Shown: one piece after another, positions 26,856-36,127 of the stretch | Layout of the letters: the number at the start of each line of letters is the position of its first letter | How positions within the stretch are numbered: the first letter of the stretch is position 1 | Assembly (NCBI GenBank): GCA_965242845.1 | Contig: CBDETC010000002.1 | Location: forward strand, 186,001 to 250,000 | DNA length: 64,000 nt | Direction of reading: 5' to 3' | Source of the DNA: RHLJ01 sp965242845 | Lineage (GTDB): Bacteria > Bacteroidota > Rhodothermia > Balneolales > Balneolaceae | Notes under the pieces: generated by a model | What the model saw: only the letters and a program-made list of their open reading frames with translations | The model's database searches: none | What the model was told of the DNA's origin: nothing | Translations under genes and position numbers: made by a program

Positions 26856-27449
26856 CTAAAACTCCACGTGTGTTTTCTCGAAGGCTTCTATTTTTTCCAT
26901 GTTGCTTATCAAGAAATCGATATCATCATACCCGTTGAGTAAGCACATTTTTTTGTATGGATGGATTTCAAAATACTCAGAGAGTCCCTTTTCTTCTACT
27001 GAAATTTGCTGCTCTTCCAAATCAATTGTGATTTCAACATCTGGATTTTCATTTATCAGGCTAAATAATTCCGTCAGGAACTCGGGACTAACCTGAACTG
27101 GGAGCAATCCATTATTCAATGCATTACCCTTAAAAATGTCCGCAAAATAACTCGAAACAACCGCTTTGAAACCATAATCGACTAAAGCCCAGGCTGCGTG
27201 TTCGCGACTGGAACCACATCCAAAGTTTTCACCTGCAATCAATACAGAACCAGAATAGCTATCATCATTAAGCACAAAACCAGATTTAGGAGTGCCTTCT
27301 TCATTAAAGCGCCAGTCTCTAAACAGATTGTCTCCAAAACCTTCTCTGGAAGTAGCCTTCAGAAAACGCGCCGGAATGATTTGATCGGTATCTATATCCT
27401 GTACAGGAAGAGGGACCATTGAGCTTTTTAATGTGGTGAATTTTTCCAT
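26856..27449 (-). CDS. leuD: 3-isopropylmalate dehydratase small subunit
   Basis: This 197-residue swivel-domain subunit pairs with LeuC in isopropylmalate isomerase. DIDTDQIIPARFLK and the FGCGSSREHAAWAL substrate loop are diagnostic. Its start shares a base with the leuC stop codon, indicating coupled translation for equal subunit production. Confidence 0.95.
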   Translation of the reverse strand: MEKFTTLKSSMVPLPVQDIDTDQIIPARFLKATSREGFGDNLFRDWRFNEEGTPKSGFVLNDDSYSGSVLIAGENFGCGSSREHAAWALVDYGFKAVVSSYFADIFKGNALNNGLLPVQVSPEFLTELFSLINENPDVEITIDLEEQQISVEEKGLSEYFEIHPYKKMCLLNGYDDIDFLISNMEKIEAFEKTHVEF

Positions 27450-28858
27450 TAGCTCAATACTCCTTCCCCGATGTATTCACGGGCATCAACGATTTTACCT
27501 TCTACCGCAATTACAGCAGCAGTAAGAGGACTCACCAACATAGTTCTGGCTCCTGGTCCCTGCCTTCCTTCGAAATTCCTGTTTGATGTAGAAACACAGT
27601 ATTCGCCCTTTGGAATTTTATCTTCATTCATTCCCAAACAAGCGGAACAACCAGGCTCTCTGAGCTCGAAGCCAGCTTCTGCCAGTGTATCGTGGATTCC
27701 TTCTTCTCTAGCCTGAGCTTCAACCTGCTTTGAACCTGGTACAATCATCGCCTGCACATGAGGAGCTTTCTTTTTCCCCTTCACATAATCGGCTACTATT
27801 CTTAAATCTTCGATTCGGCTGTTGGTACAACTTCCGATAAACACATGATCAACTCTTTTATCAAGAAGCCTTTCTCCGGGCTCAAGTCCCATATAGGTTA
27901 GTGACTTTAGCAAAGCGTCCGGATTTTTAACTTCATCCAATGTTGGGATGTATTCCGTGACTCCCATTCCCATTCCGGGATTGGTACCATAGGTAATCAT
28001 GGGCTCAATGTCTTCGGCATTGAACGTGAATTCTGCATCAAATTCGGCATCTTCATCTGAATAGAGACTACTCCAGAAATTCACAGCTTCATCAAACTTC
28101 TCTCCTTCAGGAGCATATTTTTTGCCTTTAATGTATTCAAAAGTGGTTTCATCGGGAGCGATCATTCCTCCTCTTGCTCCCATTTCGATGCTCATATTGC
28201 AGATCGTCATCCGGGCTTCCATAGAAAGGGATCGAATAGCTGAACCTGCATATTCAACAAAATAGCCAGTGCCTCCAGCGGTACCGAGTTTTGAAATGAT
28301 GTAGAGCACAATGTCTTTGGAATACACTCCTTCCCCAAGCTCACCTTCAATATTAATACGCATGGTCTTCGGGCGTTGAAGCAGCAAACACTGGGTAGCC
28401 ATTACCTGTTCAACCTGCGAGGTACCTATTCCAAAAGCGATGGTTCCAAAAGCACCGTGTGTGGAGGTATGACTGTCTCCACAAACGATAGTCATTCCAG
28501 GTTTGGTAATCCCAAGCTCAGGTCCAATCACATGAACAATACCCTGGTATTTATGACCTAAGCCATACAGATCAATTCCAAATTCTTCGCAATTTTTGGT
28601 GAGTGTATCCACCTGGAATTTTGAAAGCACGTCTTTGATTGGGAGATGCTGATCTTTGGTAGGCACATTGTGATCAGCAGTAGCAACAATCCGTTCTTTC
28701 CTGAAAAGACCGATGCCTCGTTTTCTAATTCCATCAAATGCTTGTGGACTTGTTACTTCATGAATGAAGTGCCGGTCGATATATAGAATTTCCAATCCAC
28801 CCTGGACTTTATCCACCACATGGCGATCCCAGACTTTCTCAAATAATGTTTTTCCCAT
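27449..28858 (-). CDS. leuC: 3-isopropylmalate dehydratase large subunit
   Basis: The 469-residue aconitase-family subunit carries a 4Fe-4S cluster. The cluster cysteines lie in VFIGSCTNSRIEDL and in the GCSACLGMNED segment. VCGDSHTSTHGAFGTIAFG is also typical. It follows leuA by eight bases and overlaps leuD by one. Confidence 0.95.
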   Translation of the reverse strand: MGKTLFEKVWDRHVVDKVQGGLEILYIDRHFIHEVTSPQAFDGIRKRGIGLFRKERIVATADHNVPTKDQHLPIKDVLSKFQVDTLTKNCEEFGIDLYGLGHKYQGIVHVIGPELGITKPGMTIVCGDSHTSTHGAFGTIAFGIGTSQVEQVMATQCLLLQRPKTMRINIEGELGEGVYSKDIVLYIISKLGTAGGTGYFVEYAGSAIRSLSMEARMTICNMSIEMGARGGMIAPDETTFEYIKGKKYAPEGEKFDEAVNFWSSLYSDEDAEFDAEFTFNAEDIEPMITYGTNPGMGMGVTEYIPTLDEVKNPDALLKSLTYMGLEPGERLLDKRVDHVFIGSCTNSRIEDLRIVADYVKGKKKAPHVQAMIVPGSKQVEAQAREEGIHDTLAEAGFELREPGCSACLGMNEDKIPKGEYCVSTSNRNFEGRQGPGARTMLVSPLTAAVIAVEGKIVDAREYIGEGVLS

Positions 28859-28866
28859 GTATTTTG

Positions 28867-30030
28867 TTAGGCTGTTTTAGAAGCTGTTCTTGAAAAAAGT
28901 ACGATTAAATCGTGATCCTGCACTACTTTTTTCTCATCTGCTACCAGCAGAAACTCTTGATAATATCCTTCCATCTCTTCTCTTGTAACATCAAAGCCTA
29001 GTTTTTTGGCTCTGAAGTTCAATGCCGCCCTTCCGCTACGGGCAGTAAGCACTATTGAGGATTCGTCCACTCCCACTTCCAGCGGGTCTATGATCTCATA
29101 AGTTTCCCGGCTTTTTATTACTCCATCTTGATGAATACCGGAAGAGTGAGCGAACGCATTAGCTCCTACAATGGCTTTGTTTGGCTGAACCGGCATCCTC
29201 ATTTTAGTAGATACCAATTCACTAATTGACTTTAAGAATCGTGCATTGATGCCTGTATCATAGTTTAAATCCTTGTGCTGACGCATAATCATTACTACTT
29301 CTTCTAACGAAGCATTCCCAGCACGTTCTCCAATGCCGTTTATGGTACACTCAATTTGGCCCGCTCCATTTGCAACACCAGCAATGGAATTTGCCGTGGC
29401 CAATCCCAAATCATTATGGCAATGGGTTGAAATAGTGACTTTATCAATTCCCTTCACATTCTCTTTGAGGTATTTGATTTTGGCACCGTATTGCCAGGGC
29501 AGGCAATAACCGGTAGTATCAGGAATATTTACTACCGTAGCTCCAGCAGCTACAACCTCTTCGATTACTTTGGCAAGAAATTCATTATCGGTACGGCCAG
29601 CATCCTCTGCATAAAACTCGACATCCTCCACAAAACGTTTAGCGTACTTAACTGCCGCAACACCTCGTTCAATTACTTTTTCACGAGTGGTCCTTAATTT
29701 ATCAAATACATGACTATCTGAAGTCCCTATTCCTGTATGAATTCTTGGACGAGCCGCCTCCTTAATAGCTTCAGCAGCGACTTCGATATCCTTTTCCACT
29801 GCCCTTGACAGCGCACATACTGTAGAATCTTTGATGATTGCAGCAATTTTTTGAACAGAGTGAAAATCACCAGGGCTTGAGATCGGAAAACCGACCTCCA
29901 TCACATCCACCCCGAGGCTTTCCAATGCTTTTGCTACTTCAATTTTCTCGTCGGTATTTAATTGACAGCCCGGGACCTGTTCACCGTCCCGAAGCGTAGT
30001 ATCAAAAATCTGAATTCGATCGTTTGGCAT
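28867..30030 (-). CDS. leuA: 2-isopropylmalate synthase, short form without the C-terminal regulatory domain
   Basis: The enzyme condenses acetyl-CoA with 2-oxoisovalerate, the first step of leucine synthesis. The DTTLRDGEQVPG start, STHCHNDLGLATAN with its metal-binding histidines, and GIGERAGNASLEEV are all intact. At 387 residues it stops soon after the linker helices. The LeuA dimer domain of about 110 residues that binds leucine in E. coli-type enzymes is absent, as in other Bacteroidota short forms. Feedback inhibition by leucine would then be missing or different, leaving control of transcription more important. It is the first gene of leuACDB. Confidence 0.93.
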   Translation of the reverse strand: MPNDRIQIFDTTLRDGEQVPGCQLNTDEKIEVAKALESLGVDVMEVGFPISSPGDFHSVQKIAAIIKDSTVCALSRAVEKDIEVAAEAIKEAARPRIHTGIGTSDSHVFDKLRTTREKVIERGVAAVKYAKRFVEDVEFYAEDAGRTDNEFLAKVIEEVVAAGATVVNIPDTTGYCLPWQYGAKIKYLKENVKGIDKVTISTHCHNDLGLATANSIAGVANGAGQIECTINGIGERAGNASLEEVVMIMRQHKDLNYDTGINARFLKSISELVSTKMRMPVQPNKAIVGANAFAHSSGIHQDGVIKSRETYEIIDPLEVGVDESSIVLTARSGRAALNFRAKKLGFDVTREEMEGYYQEFLLVADEKKVVQDHDLIVLFSRTASKTA

Positions 30031-30194
30031 TGTGCTATTGATTTCTAACTTATCAACGTCATTTACAGATTTGGTCAGAATCCGTAATTGGTTTTCGAAA
30101 GTAGTTGGCTACCTTCTACTTACGAAACCGAAATACATCTATATTACAACCTCCAACGACGAATAGCTTCGTTCAAGAATTAGTTAAAGGCATA

Positions 30195-30222
30195 ATTATA
30201 AATAGCTTACATACCCTGTCAA
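30195..30222 (-). promoter_or_regulatory. Consensus-like sigma-70-type promoter of leuACDB
   Basis: On the minus strand a perfect TTGACA (30217-30222) and a perfect TATAAT (30195-30200) are separated by 16 bases. Initiation near 30188 would give a leader of roughly 158 bases before leuA. I found no leucine-rich leader peptide or strong intrinsic terminator in it. It also lies just before the divergent gene at 30238. Confidence 0.65.
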
Positions 30223-30237
30223 GCGCTTTTTTTTACA

Positions 30238-31785
30238 ATGGCTAACCAGCCCAACGATCATTTATATCAACTAATTAAATCCCTTACTAAAGCAGAAAAG
30301 AGAGGATTTAAAATCTATGCGCTTAGGAATAGCTCTGAGGATGCAAAGTTCATCCAACTCTTTGATGCCATTGATAAAGCCAAAGGATATGATGAGGAAT
30401 TGATCCTGAAGAAGATTTCAGGATTAAAAAAAGTGCAGCTTTCTAATCTGAAAGCTCATTTATACAAACAGATCATGACCAGCCTCCGGCTGAATTATGT
30501 AAGTCATAATATCGATATTCAGCTCAGGGAACAGATTGATTATGCACGGATTTTATACGACAAAGGGTTATACAAGCAAAGCCTGAAAATCCTGGAGAAG
30601 GCGAAGCTACTTTCTTATGAACATCATCGGATAACCTTAACTACCGAGATTCTTGGATTCGAAAAGCTAATTGAATCTCAGTACATCACCCGAAGTCTGA
30701 GAAATCGGGCCGATCAGCTGATTGAAGAAACTGAGAGATCTATCCAGTCTGTCGATACTTATCACCAGCTATCAAATCTAGCTTTGAGGTTGTATGGAAT
30801 CTATATCAAGGCAGGACATGTTCGCAGTGAGCAGGATTATGATATCACAGAACGGTTCTTTGAAAAGGCCCTTGCTCAGATCGATTTAAGCGATATCGGT
30901 TTCTTTGAGCAACACTATTTGAATGTATCTCATGCATGGTACAGCCTGATTGTACAGGACTTTTTGATGCAGTATCGCCATGCACAGAAATGGGTGGAGC
31001 ATTTTCGAAATAACCCGAATATGCTGGAATTAGAGTCGGTTTGGTACTTGAAAGGCATGCATGTGCTGCTTGAAGCTCTATTCATTCTTGGTCATTACAG
31101 TAAGCATGAAAAAGAAGTAGAACATCTCAAGCATTTCCTTGATAATCCTCCCATAAGAATCACCGAAAACATAGAAAACCTCGGTTTTCAGTACTATTAC
31201 ACCTCCCGAATTAATGCTCATTTTATGGCGGGCACCTTTACCGAAGGCCTGGCCCTGATCCCTGAGCTGGAAAAGGAACTTGAGAAATTCGAATCCCGGA
31301 TTGATCCCCATCGAATCCTGGTGTTCTATTATAAAATTGCCAGCATGTATTTCGGAGCTGGCAAAATTCAGGAAGCTATTTCCTATCTGAATAGGATTAT
31401 CAATTACCCGGATCCACGGCTTAGAGAAGACATTCACTGTTTCGCGCGAATTCTGAATTTGATTGCGCATTTTGAGCTAGGGAACCAAACGCTATTGGAG
31501 TATCAGGTTCGTTCTACCTATCGCTTCATTATCAAAATGAACGACCTTAATTCTGTGCAGGAGGAAATCCTGAAGTTCCTTCGGAACCTCACCTCGATCA
31601 ACCCCAGAGATTTAACTAAAGAGTTCGAAAACCTTCGCACTACCCTTCTTGAAATCCAGAAAAAGCCCTATCAACGCCGGGCATTTTTATACTTGGACAT
31701 CATATCCTGGCTGGAATCCAAAATTGATCAAAAACCTATTCAGGATGTTATTAGAGCTAGGTTTACCCCTCGGAACGGAAGGTAA
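30238..31785 (+). CDS. Large helical-repeat (TPR-like) protein of unknown function
   Basis: The 515-residue protein is almost wholly alpha-helical and has no signal peptide. The N-terminal 80 residues (LYQLIKSLTKAEKRGFKIYA... and LKAHLYKQIMTSLRL) look like a DNA-binding or interaction helical module. The rest has TPR-like helix pairs such as LKILEKAKLLSYEH and ISYLNRIINYPDPRL. It lies between the divergent leu operon and the ilv operon and ends about 100 bases before the ilv leader, so it may share the ilv upstream region. No family beyond a TPR-like fold is recognised. Confidence 0.7.
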   Translation: MANQPNDHLYQLIKSLTKAEKRGFKIYALRNSSEDAKFIQLFDAIDKAKGYDEELILKKISGLKKVQLSNLKAHLYKQIMTSLRLNYVSHNIDIQLREQIDYARILYDKGLYKQSLKILEKAKLLSYEHHRITLTTEILGFEKLIESQYITRSLRNRADQLIEETERSIQSVDTYHQLSNLALRLYGIYIKAGHVRSEQDYDITERFFEKALAQIDLSDIGFFEQHYLNVSHAWYSLIVQDFLMQYRHAQKWVEHFRNNPNMLELESVWYLKGMHVLLEALFILGHYSKHEKEVEHLKHFLDNPPIRITENIENLGFQYYYTSRINAHFMAGTFTEGLALIPELEKELEKFESRIDPHRILVFYYKIASMYFGAGKIQEAISYLNRIINYPDPRLREDIHCFARILNLIAHFELGNQTLLEYQVRSTYRFIIKMNDLNSVQEEILKFLRNLTSINPRDLTKEFENLRTTLLEIQKKPYQRRAFLYLDIISWLESKIDQKPIQDVIRARFTPRNGR

Positions 31786-31833
31786 TTTTTCTTTGGCCAT
31801 TCCATTTATCTGAATATTTATTTCGTTTGATGA

Positions 31834-31864
31834 TTGTATTTCGAGGTGAGAAGCTCTTTCTTTG
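31834..31864 (+). promoter_or_regulatory. Candidate Bacteroidota-type promoter of the ilv operon
   Basis: TTG at 31834-31836 and TTTCTTTG at 31857-31864 are separated by 20 bases. This approximates the -33/-7 layout (TTG, TAnnTTTG) described for Bacteroidota, with one mismatch in the -7 box. Transcription would begin near 31871, a few bases before the leader peptide. The match is modest and read-through from the upstream gene is also possible. Confidence 0.4.
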
Positions 31865-31882
31865 CAAGCAAACAGATTAATT

Positions 31883-31960
31883 ATGTTATCAACAATCATT
31901 TCTTTGGTCATTATTAGTGTCATTGGTAAATCATACCGACCGGGGAAAGCTCTATGTTGA
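31883..31960 (+). CDS. ilv operon leader peptide rich in Ile, Val and Leu codons
   Basis: A 25-residue open frame reads MLSTIISLVIISVIGKSY followed by RPGKALC and a TGA. Residues 2-14 include five Ile, two Val and two Leu codons, in a setting directly upstream of ilvD. Its 3' part (CGGGGAAAGCT, 31941-31951) can pair with the left arm of the following terminator, so the two structures exclude each other. This is the layout of a ribosome-mediated attenuator: stalling on Ile, Val or Leu codons frees the antiterminator. The open frame is too short for ordinary gene finding. Confidence 0.85.
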   Translation: MLSTIISLVIISVIGKSYRPGKALC

Positions 31961-31980
31961 TAAGACAACGATTTTAAACG

Positions 31981-32011
31981 AAGCCTTCCCCAACCGGAAG
32001 GCTTTTTTTTT
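31981..32011 (+). terminator. Attenuator terminator of the ilv operon
   Basis: A nine-pair stem AAGCCTTCC (31981-31989) with GGAAGGCTT (31996-32004) and loop CCAACC is followed by a run of nine T. It sits between the leader peptide and ilvD. The left arm can instead pair with 31941-31951 in the leader. Confidence 0.9.
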
Positions 32012-32023
32012 GATAAAGAATTA

Positions 32024-33703
32024 ATGGCAGAACTCAACAAATACAGTAAACACATTACCCAAGACGGTTCCCAGCCTGCAGCCCAGGCCATGCTTCACGC
32101 CCTAGGGCTTTCGAATGAAGACCTGAAGCAGCCAATGATTGGAATTGCCAGTACAGGATATGAGGGAAATCCTTGTAACATGCATTTGAACGATCTGGCT
32201 GTTCATGTAAAGCGAGGCGTAAATGCTCATTCAATGACTGGCCTCATTTTTAATACCATTGGCATAAGCGATGGTATTTCAATGGGTACTCCTGGAATGC
32301 GCTATTCCCTTCCCTCTCGGGATTTAATTGCCGACTCCATGGAGTCAATGGTGAAGGGAATGAGCTATGATGGGATGGCCGCGATAGTTGGTTGTGATAA
32401 GAATATGCCGGGAGCGTTAATGGCGATGCTTCGCATCAATCGTCCGGCCATTCTGATTTATGGAGGAACTATTGCACCGGGACATCATAATGGGAAAAAG
32501 TTGGATGTGGTTTCTGCATTCGAGGCCTGGGGGCAAAAAGTATCGGGTTCTATCGATGACCAGGAATTCAAAGACATCGTGATGAACTCTTGCCCGGGTC
32601 CTGGAGCTTGTGGAGGGATGTACACCGCCAATACTATGGCTTCAGCTATAGAGGCGATGGGAATGAGTCTCCCATATAATGCATCCAATCCAGCTACAAG
32701 TGCTGATAAGGTATTAGAATGCGAAGCAGTAGGTGAACATCTTTACTCGTTACTTGAGAAGGATCTGAAGCCTCGTGATATCCTTACCAAAACCTCTCTT
32801 CAAAATGCGTTTAAGCTGATTACCATTCTTGGAGGTTCTACTAATGCAGTGCTGCATATGATCGCTATCGCTAAAGCTGCAGACCTCGAATTTACCCTGG
32901 CTGATTTCCAGGAAATCAGTGATTCAACCCCTTTCCTTGCTGATCTGAAGCCCAGTGGACAATATGTAATGGAAGACCTCCATAAAGTTGGTGGCATTCC
33001 AGGAGTAATGAAATTCATGTTAAATGAGGGCCTGATTGATGGTAGCTGCCTCACCGTTACCGGGAAAAGCATTGAGGAAAACCTGGAGGATATCAGTCCC
33101 CTCTCTTCTGAACAAAAAGTAGTTTTTCCGGTTTCCACACCCATTAAAACAACTGGTCACATTCAAATCCTTTTTGGAAATGTAGCCGAAGATGGAGCCG
33201 TGGCAAAAATCACCGGTAAAGAAGGATTGGCTTTCGCAGGTCCTGCTCGTGTGTTCAATAGCGAAGAAGAAGCAAATGATGGCATCCGGGATGGAAAAGT
33301 TCAAAAAGGTGACGTGATTGTCATCCGTTATGTAGGACCAAGAGGCGGACCAGGAATGCCAGAGATGTTGAAACCAACTTCAGCCATCATGGGTGCAGGA
33401 CTAGGCAAAGATGTTGCCCTCATCACTGACGGCAGATTTTCGGGCGGTTCACATGGATTCGTAGTTGGCCATGTAACTCCTGAGGCACAGTCAGGGGGAA
33501 CTATTGCACTTATCCAGGATGGGGACCTGATCAGTATCGATGCGGAGAAGAATACCATCCAGGTTGATCTTTCGGAAAAGGAATTAGAATCCAGGCGAGA
33601 AGCCTGGCAAGAACCTCCGCTCAAAGAGCAAAGCGGACAATTGTACAAATATGCGAAAACGGTTTCGTCAGCCTCGGAAGGCTGCGTGACCGATGAGTTC
33701 TAA
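32024..33703 (+). CDS. ilvD: Dihydroxy-acid dehydratase
   Basis: The 559-residue iron-sulfur enzyme makes the 2-oxo acids of valine and isoleucine. Cluster and catalytic segments are visible: MHLNDLAVHVKRG, VGCDKNMPGALMA and SCPGPGACGGMYTANTMASA with the conserved cysteines, then GRFSGGSHGFVVGHVTPEAQ. Length fits. It is the first enzyme gene of ilvDBNC, directly after the attenuator terminator. Confidence 0.95.
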   Translation: MAELNKYSKHITQDGSQPAAQAMLHALGLSNEDLKQPMIGIASTGYEGNPCNMHLNDLAVHVKRGVNAHSMTGLIFNTIGISDGISMGTPGMRYSLPSRDLIADSMESMVKGMSYDGMAAIVGCDKNMPGALMAMLRINRPAILIYGGTIAPGHHNGKKLDVVSAFEAWGQKVSGSIDDQEFKDIVMNSCPGPGACGGMYTANTMASAIEAMGMSLPYNASNPATSADKVLECEAVGEHLYSLLEKDLKPRDILTKTSLQNAFKLITILGGSTNAVLHMIAIAKAADLEFTLADFQEISDSTPFLADLKPSGQYVMEDLHKVGGIPGVMKFMLNEGLIDGSCLTVTGKSIEENLEDISPLSSEQKVVFPVSTPIKTTGHIQILFGNVAEDGAVAKITGKEGLAFAGPARVFNSEEEANDGIRDGKVQKGDVIVIRYVGPRGGPGMPEMLKPTSAIMGAGLGKDVALITDGRFSGGSHGFVVGHVTPEAQSGGTIALIQDGDLISIDAEKNTIQVDLSEKELESRREAWQEPPLKEQSGQLYKYAKTVSSASEGCVTDEF

Positions 33704-33727
33704 TCAGTCATTCTCAACTCACTCACT

Positions 33728-35464
33728 ATGGGAACGGTAGACACACTCAATCAAACAACAACACATACAACCACAACCGAACGGGTGACTGGAGCAGAAG
33801 CTGTAGTCCGAATTCTACTCGAAGAAGGCGTAGATATGCTCTTTGGATATCCGGGTGGAGCAATTATGCCTGTGTATGATTCACTGTACGATTACAGAGA
33901 AGACATCCATCACGTTCTTGCCAGGCATGAACAGGGAGCGAGTCATGCTGCTCAAGGTTATGCTCGAGCTTCTGGAAAAGTCGGCGTCTGTCTGGCTACT
34001 TCAGGTCCGGGAGCAACGAACCTTATAACTGGCCTGGCCGATGCTCAAATTGATTCCACACCCCTTGTATGTATAACCGGACAGGTACCATCGGCTTTAT
34101 TAGGAAGCGATGCCTTTCAGGAAACTGATGTAATTGGCATTTCGATGCCGGTTACCAAATGGAATTACCAGGTTACCAGGGCTGAAGAAATTCCAGAGGC
34201 ATTAGCCAGAGCTTTTTACTTAGCGAGATCAGGACGCCCAGGTCCTGTTTTGGTCGACATCACCAAAGATGCCCAGTTCGAAGAATTTGACTTCGAGTAC
34301 AAGAAATGTACTTCCATGCGTAGTTATGTTGAAAAACCTACCCTTGATTTGGCAAAGGTTGAAGAAGCCGCTGAACTCATCAATAATGCGGAGCGCCCTT
34401 ATATATTATTTGGCCAGGGAGTAATCCTGGCTCATGCTGAACAGGAATTCAAGACCTTTATAGAGAAAACAGGGATTCCTTCTGCCTGGACCATCATGGG
34501 GCTTTCTGCCCTGGAAACCGATCACCCATTGAATGTGGGCATGCTGGGGATGCATGGAAACTATGGTCCTAACCTACTTACCAATGAATGTGATGTACTC
34601 ATTGCTATTGGTATGCGGTTTGATGACCGGGTAACTGGTAATCTTTCCAAGTACGCCAAGCAAGCAAAAGTCATCCACCTCGAGATCGATCCTGCTGAAA
34701 TTGATAAGAATGTGAAAACAGATGTCGCGGTTCTTGGTGATGCTAAAGAATCGTTACAAGAACTTATCAAAAGGGTGAAACCGAATAGCCATGAAGAATG
34801 GCTACAACGCTTCAGAGATTGCGATAAGCAGGAGCATGAAAAGGTAATTCAAAACGAGCTTTACCCTACTTCCGACATACTGAGTATGGGAGAAGTAATT
34901 CGACTAATCAATGAGAATACCGGAGGCGATCATATCCTGGTTACCGATGTTGGGCAGCACCAAATGGTGGCCTGTCGTTATACCAAATTCACTCAATCGA
35001 AGAGTAACATAACCTCGGGCGGACTCGGAACCATGGGTTTCGGGCTGCCTGCAGGTTTGGGTGCTGCACTTGGAGCCCCTGACCGAACGGTAGTTGCCGT
35101 AGTAGGTGATGGAGGTTTTCAAATGACACTCCAGGAATTAGCAACCATCTACCAAACCAAAGCAAAGGTGAAAGTATTGCTACTTAATAACGAGTTCTTA
35201 GGTATGGTGAGACAGTGGCAGCAGCTCTTTTTTGATAAGAGATACTCTGCCACAGAGATGATCAACCCTGATTTCCAGCAGATGGTTAAAGGTTTTTATA
35301 TCCCTACCAATAAGGTTACTAAACGAGAAGAATTGGAAGCTGCCATTAAGGAATTCATCGAATATGATGGCGCTTACTTTCTGGAAGTAATGGTAGGAAA
35401 AGAGAATAATGTATTCCCTATGGTTCCCAGCGGATCAGGAGTAGCAGAGATCAGACTGGAGTGA
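33728..35464 (+). CDS. ilvB: Acetolactate synthase, large (catalytic) subunit
   Basis: The 578-residue thiamine-diphosphate enzyme has the active-site Glu in the LFGYPGGAIMPVYD/HEQGASHAAQGYARASG region. It also carries the FAD/ThDP segments TSGPGATNLITGLADAQIDS and GDGGFQMTLQELATI followed by NNEFLGMVRQWQQ. The first 20 residues are low-complexity threonine-rich. It pairs with the small subunit encoded next, four bases downstream. Confidence 0.95.
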   Translation: MGTVDTLNQTTTHTTTTERVTGAEAVVRILLEEGVDMLFGYPGGAIMPVYDSLYDYREDIHHVLARHEQGASHAAQGYARASGKVGVCLATSGPGATNLITGLADAQIDSTPLVCITGQVPSALLGSDAFQETDVIGISMPVTKWNYQVTRAEEIPEALARAFYLARSGRPGPVLVDITKDAQFEEFDFEYKKCTSMRSYVEKPTLDLAKVEEAAELINNAERPYILFGQGVILAHAEQEFKTFIEKTGIPSAWTIMGLSALETDHPLNVGMLGMHGNYGPNLLTNECDVLIAIGMRFDDRVTGNLSKYAKQAKVIHLEIDPAEIDKNVKTDVAVLGDAKESLQELIKRVKPNSHEEWLQRFRDCDKQEHEKVIQNELYPTSDILSMGEVIRLINENTGGDHILVTDVGQHQMVACRYTKFTQSKSNITSGGLGTMGFGLPAGLGAALGAPDRTVVAVVGDGGFQMTLQELATIYQTKAKVKVLLLNNEFLGMVRQWQQLFFDKRYSATEMINPDFQQMVKGFYIPTNKVTKREELEAAIKEFIEYDGAYFLEVMVGKENNVFPMVPSGSGVAEIRLE

Positions 35465-35468
35465 TACT

Positions 35469-36014
35469 ATGGTACCTTTAAAGCAAGAGTTTACGATTAC
35501 AGCATATACCGAAAACCATGTAGGGCTATTGCACCGGCTCACCATCATTTTCACCAAGCGAAAAATCAATATTGAAAGCCTCACTGCTTCGGAAAGTGAA
35601 ATGGAAGGTATTTACCGCTTTACCATGGCGGTAACCGAAACGGAAGAGCTGATCCAAAAAGTGGTGAAGCAAATCGAAAAACAGGTTGAGGTACTAAAAG
35701 CGGGATATTATAAACGTGAAGAAGTGGTTCAGCAAGAGCTGGCCTTATACAAAATCCCTACTGAATCACTAACCAACAGCCTCGAAGTAGAACTCATTGT
35801 CAGAGAACATAATGCTCGTTTTCTCACCATTGAAAAAGATTTCGTGGTGATCGAAAAAGCAGGTTATCGCAGAGAAACCGTTGCTTTATTCGAAGATTTA
35901 CAGCCATACGGTATCAATGAATTTGTACGTTCGGGTCGCGTTGCTGTAGCCCGACAAGAATATGGCCTCGGTAAGCAGGTCAAAGAATTACTGGGGGAAG
36001 AAGTTGATGGATAG
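35469..36014 (+). CDS. ilvN: Acetolactate synthase, small (regulatory) subunit
   Basis: The 181-residue subunit starts with an ACT domain (FTITAYTENHVGLLHRLTII...IESLTASESEMEGIYRFTM) that binds valine for feedback control. A C-terminal domain follows with LIVREHNARFLTIEKDFVVI and EFVRSGRVAVARQE. It lies four bases after ilvB. A 184-base gap with a hairpin separates it from ilvC. Confidence 0.93.
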   Translation: MVPLKQEFTITAYTENHVGLLHRLTIIFTKRKINIESLTASESEMEGIYRFTMAVTETEELIQKVVKQIEKQVEVLKAGYYKREEVVQQELALYKIPTESLTNSLEVELIVREHNARFLTIEKDFVVIEKAGYRRETVALFEDLQPYGINEFVRSGRVAVARQEYGLGKQVKELLGEEVDG

Positions 36015-36101
36015 TCAATCTCCATACCTTCAAAAACACACCTCTTGTTCTCCTCTCAAGAGGATACACTCGTTGTTTATTTCGTTTAATAGAACAAGGA
36101 G

Positions 36102-36127
36102 CCTCCCCTCCATCGGAGGGGATTGAG
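36102..36127. repeat. GC-rich hairpin between ilvN and ilvC
   Basis: CCCCTCC (36105-36111) and GGAGGGG (36115-36121) form a hairpin with a three-base loop, inside a longer C-rich/G-rich stretch (CCTCCCCTCC...GGAGGGGATTGAGG). It falls in the intercistronic gap before ilvC and could partly terminate transcription or stabilise the ilvC message. No T-run follows, so it is not a clear terminator. Confidence 0.6.

Noticed and set aside
30031..30188. Possible leucine leader peptide before leuA
   Set aside because: Short minus-strand frames in the leuA leader (for example one reading MTLIS and one reading MPLTNS) contain too few leucines and no following terminator. They look like chance frames.
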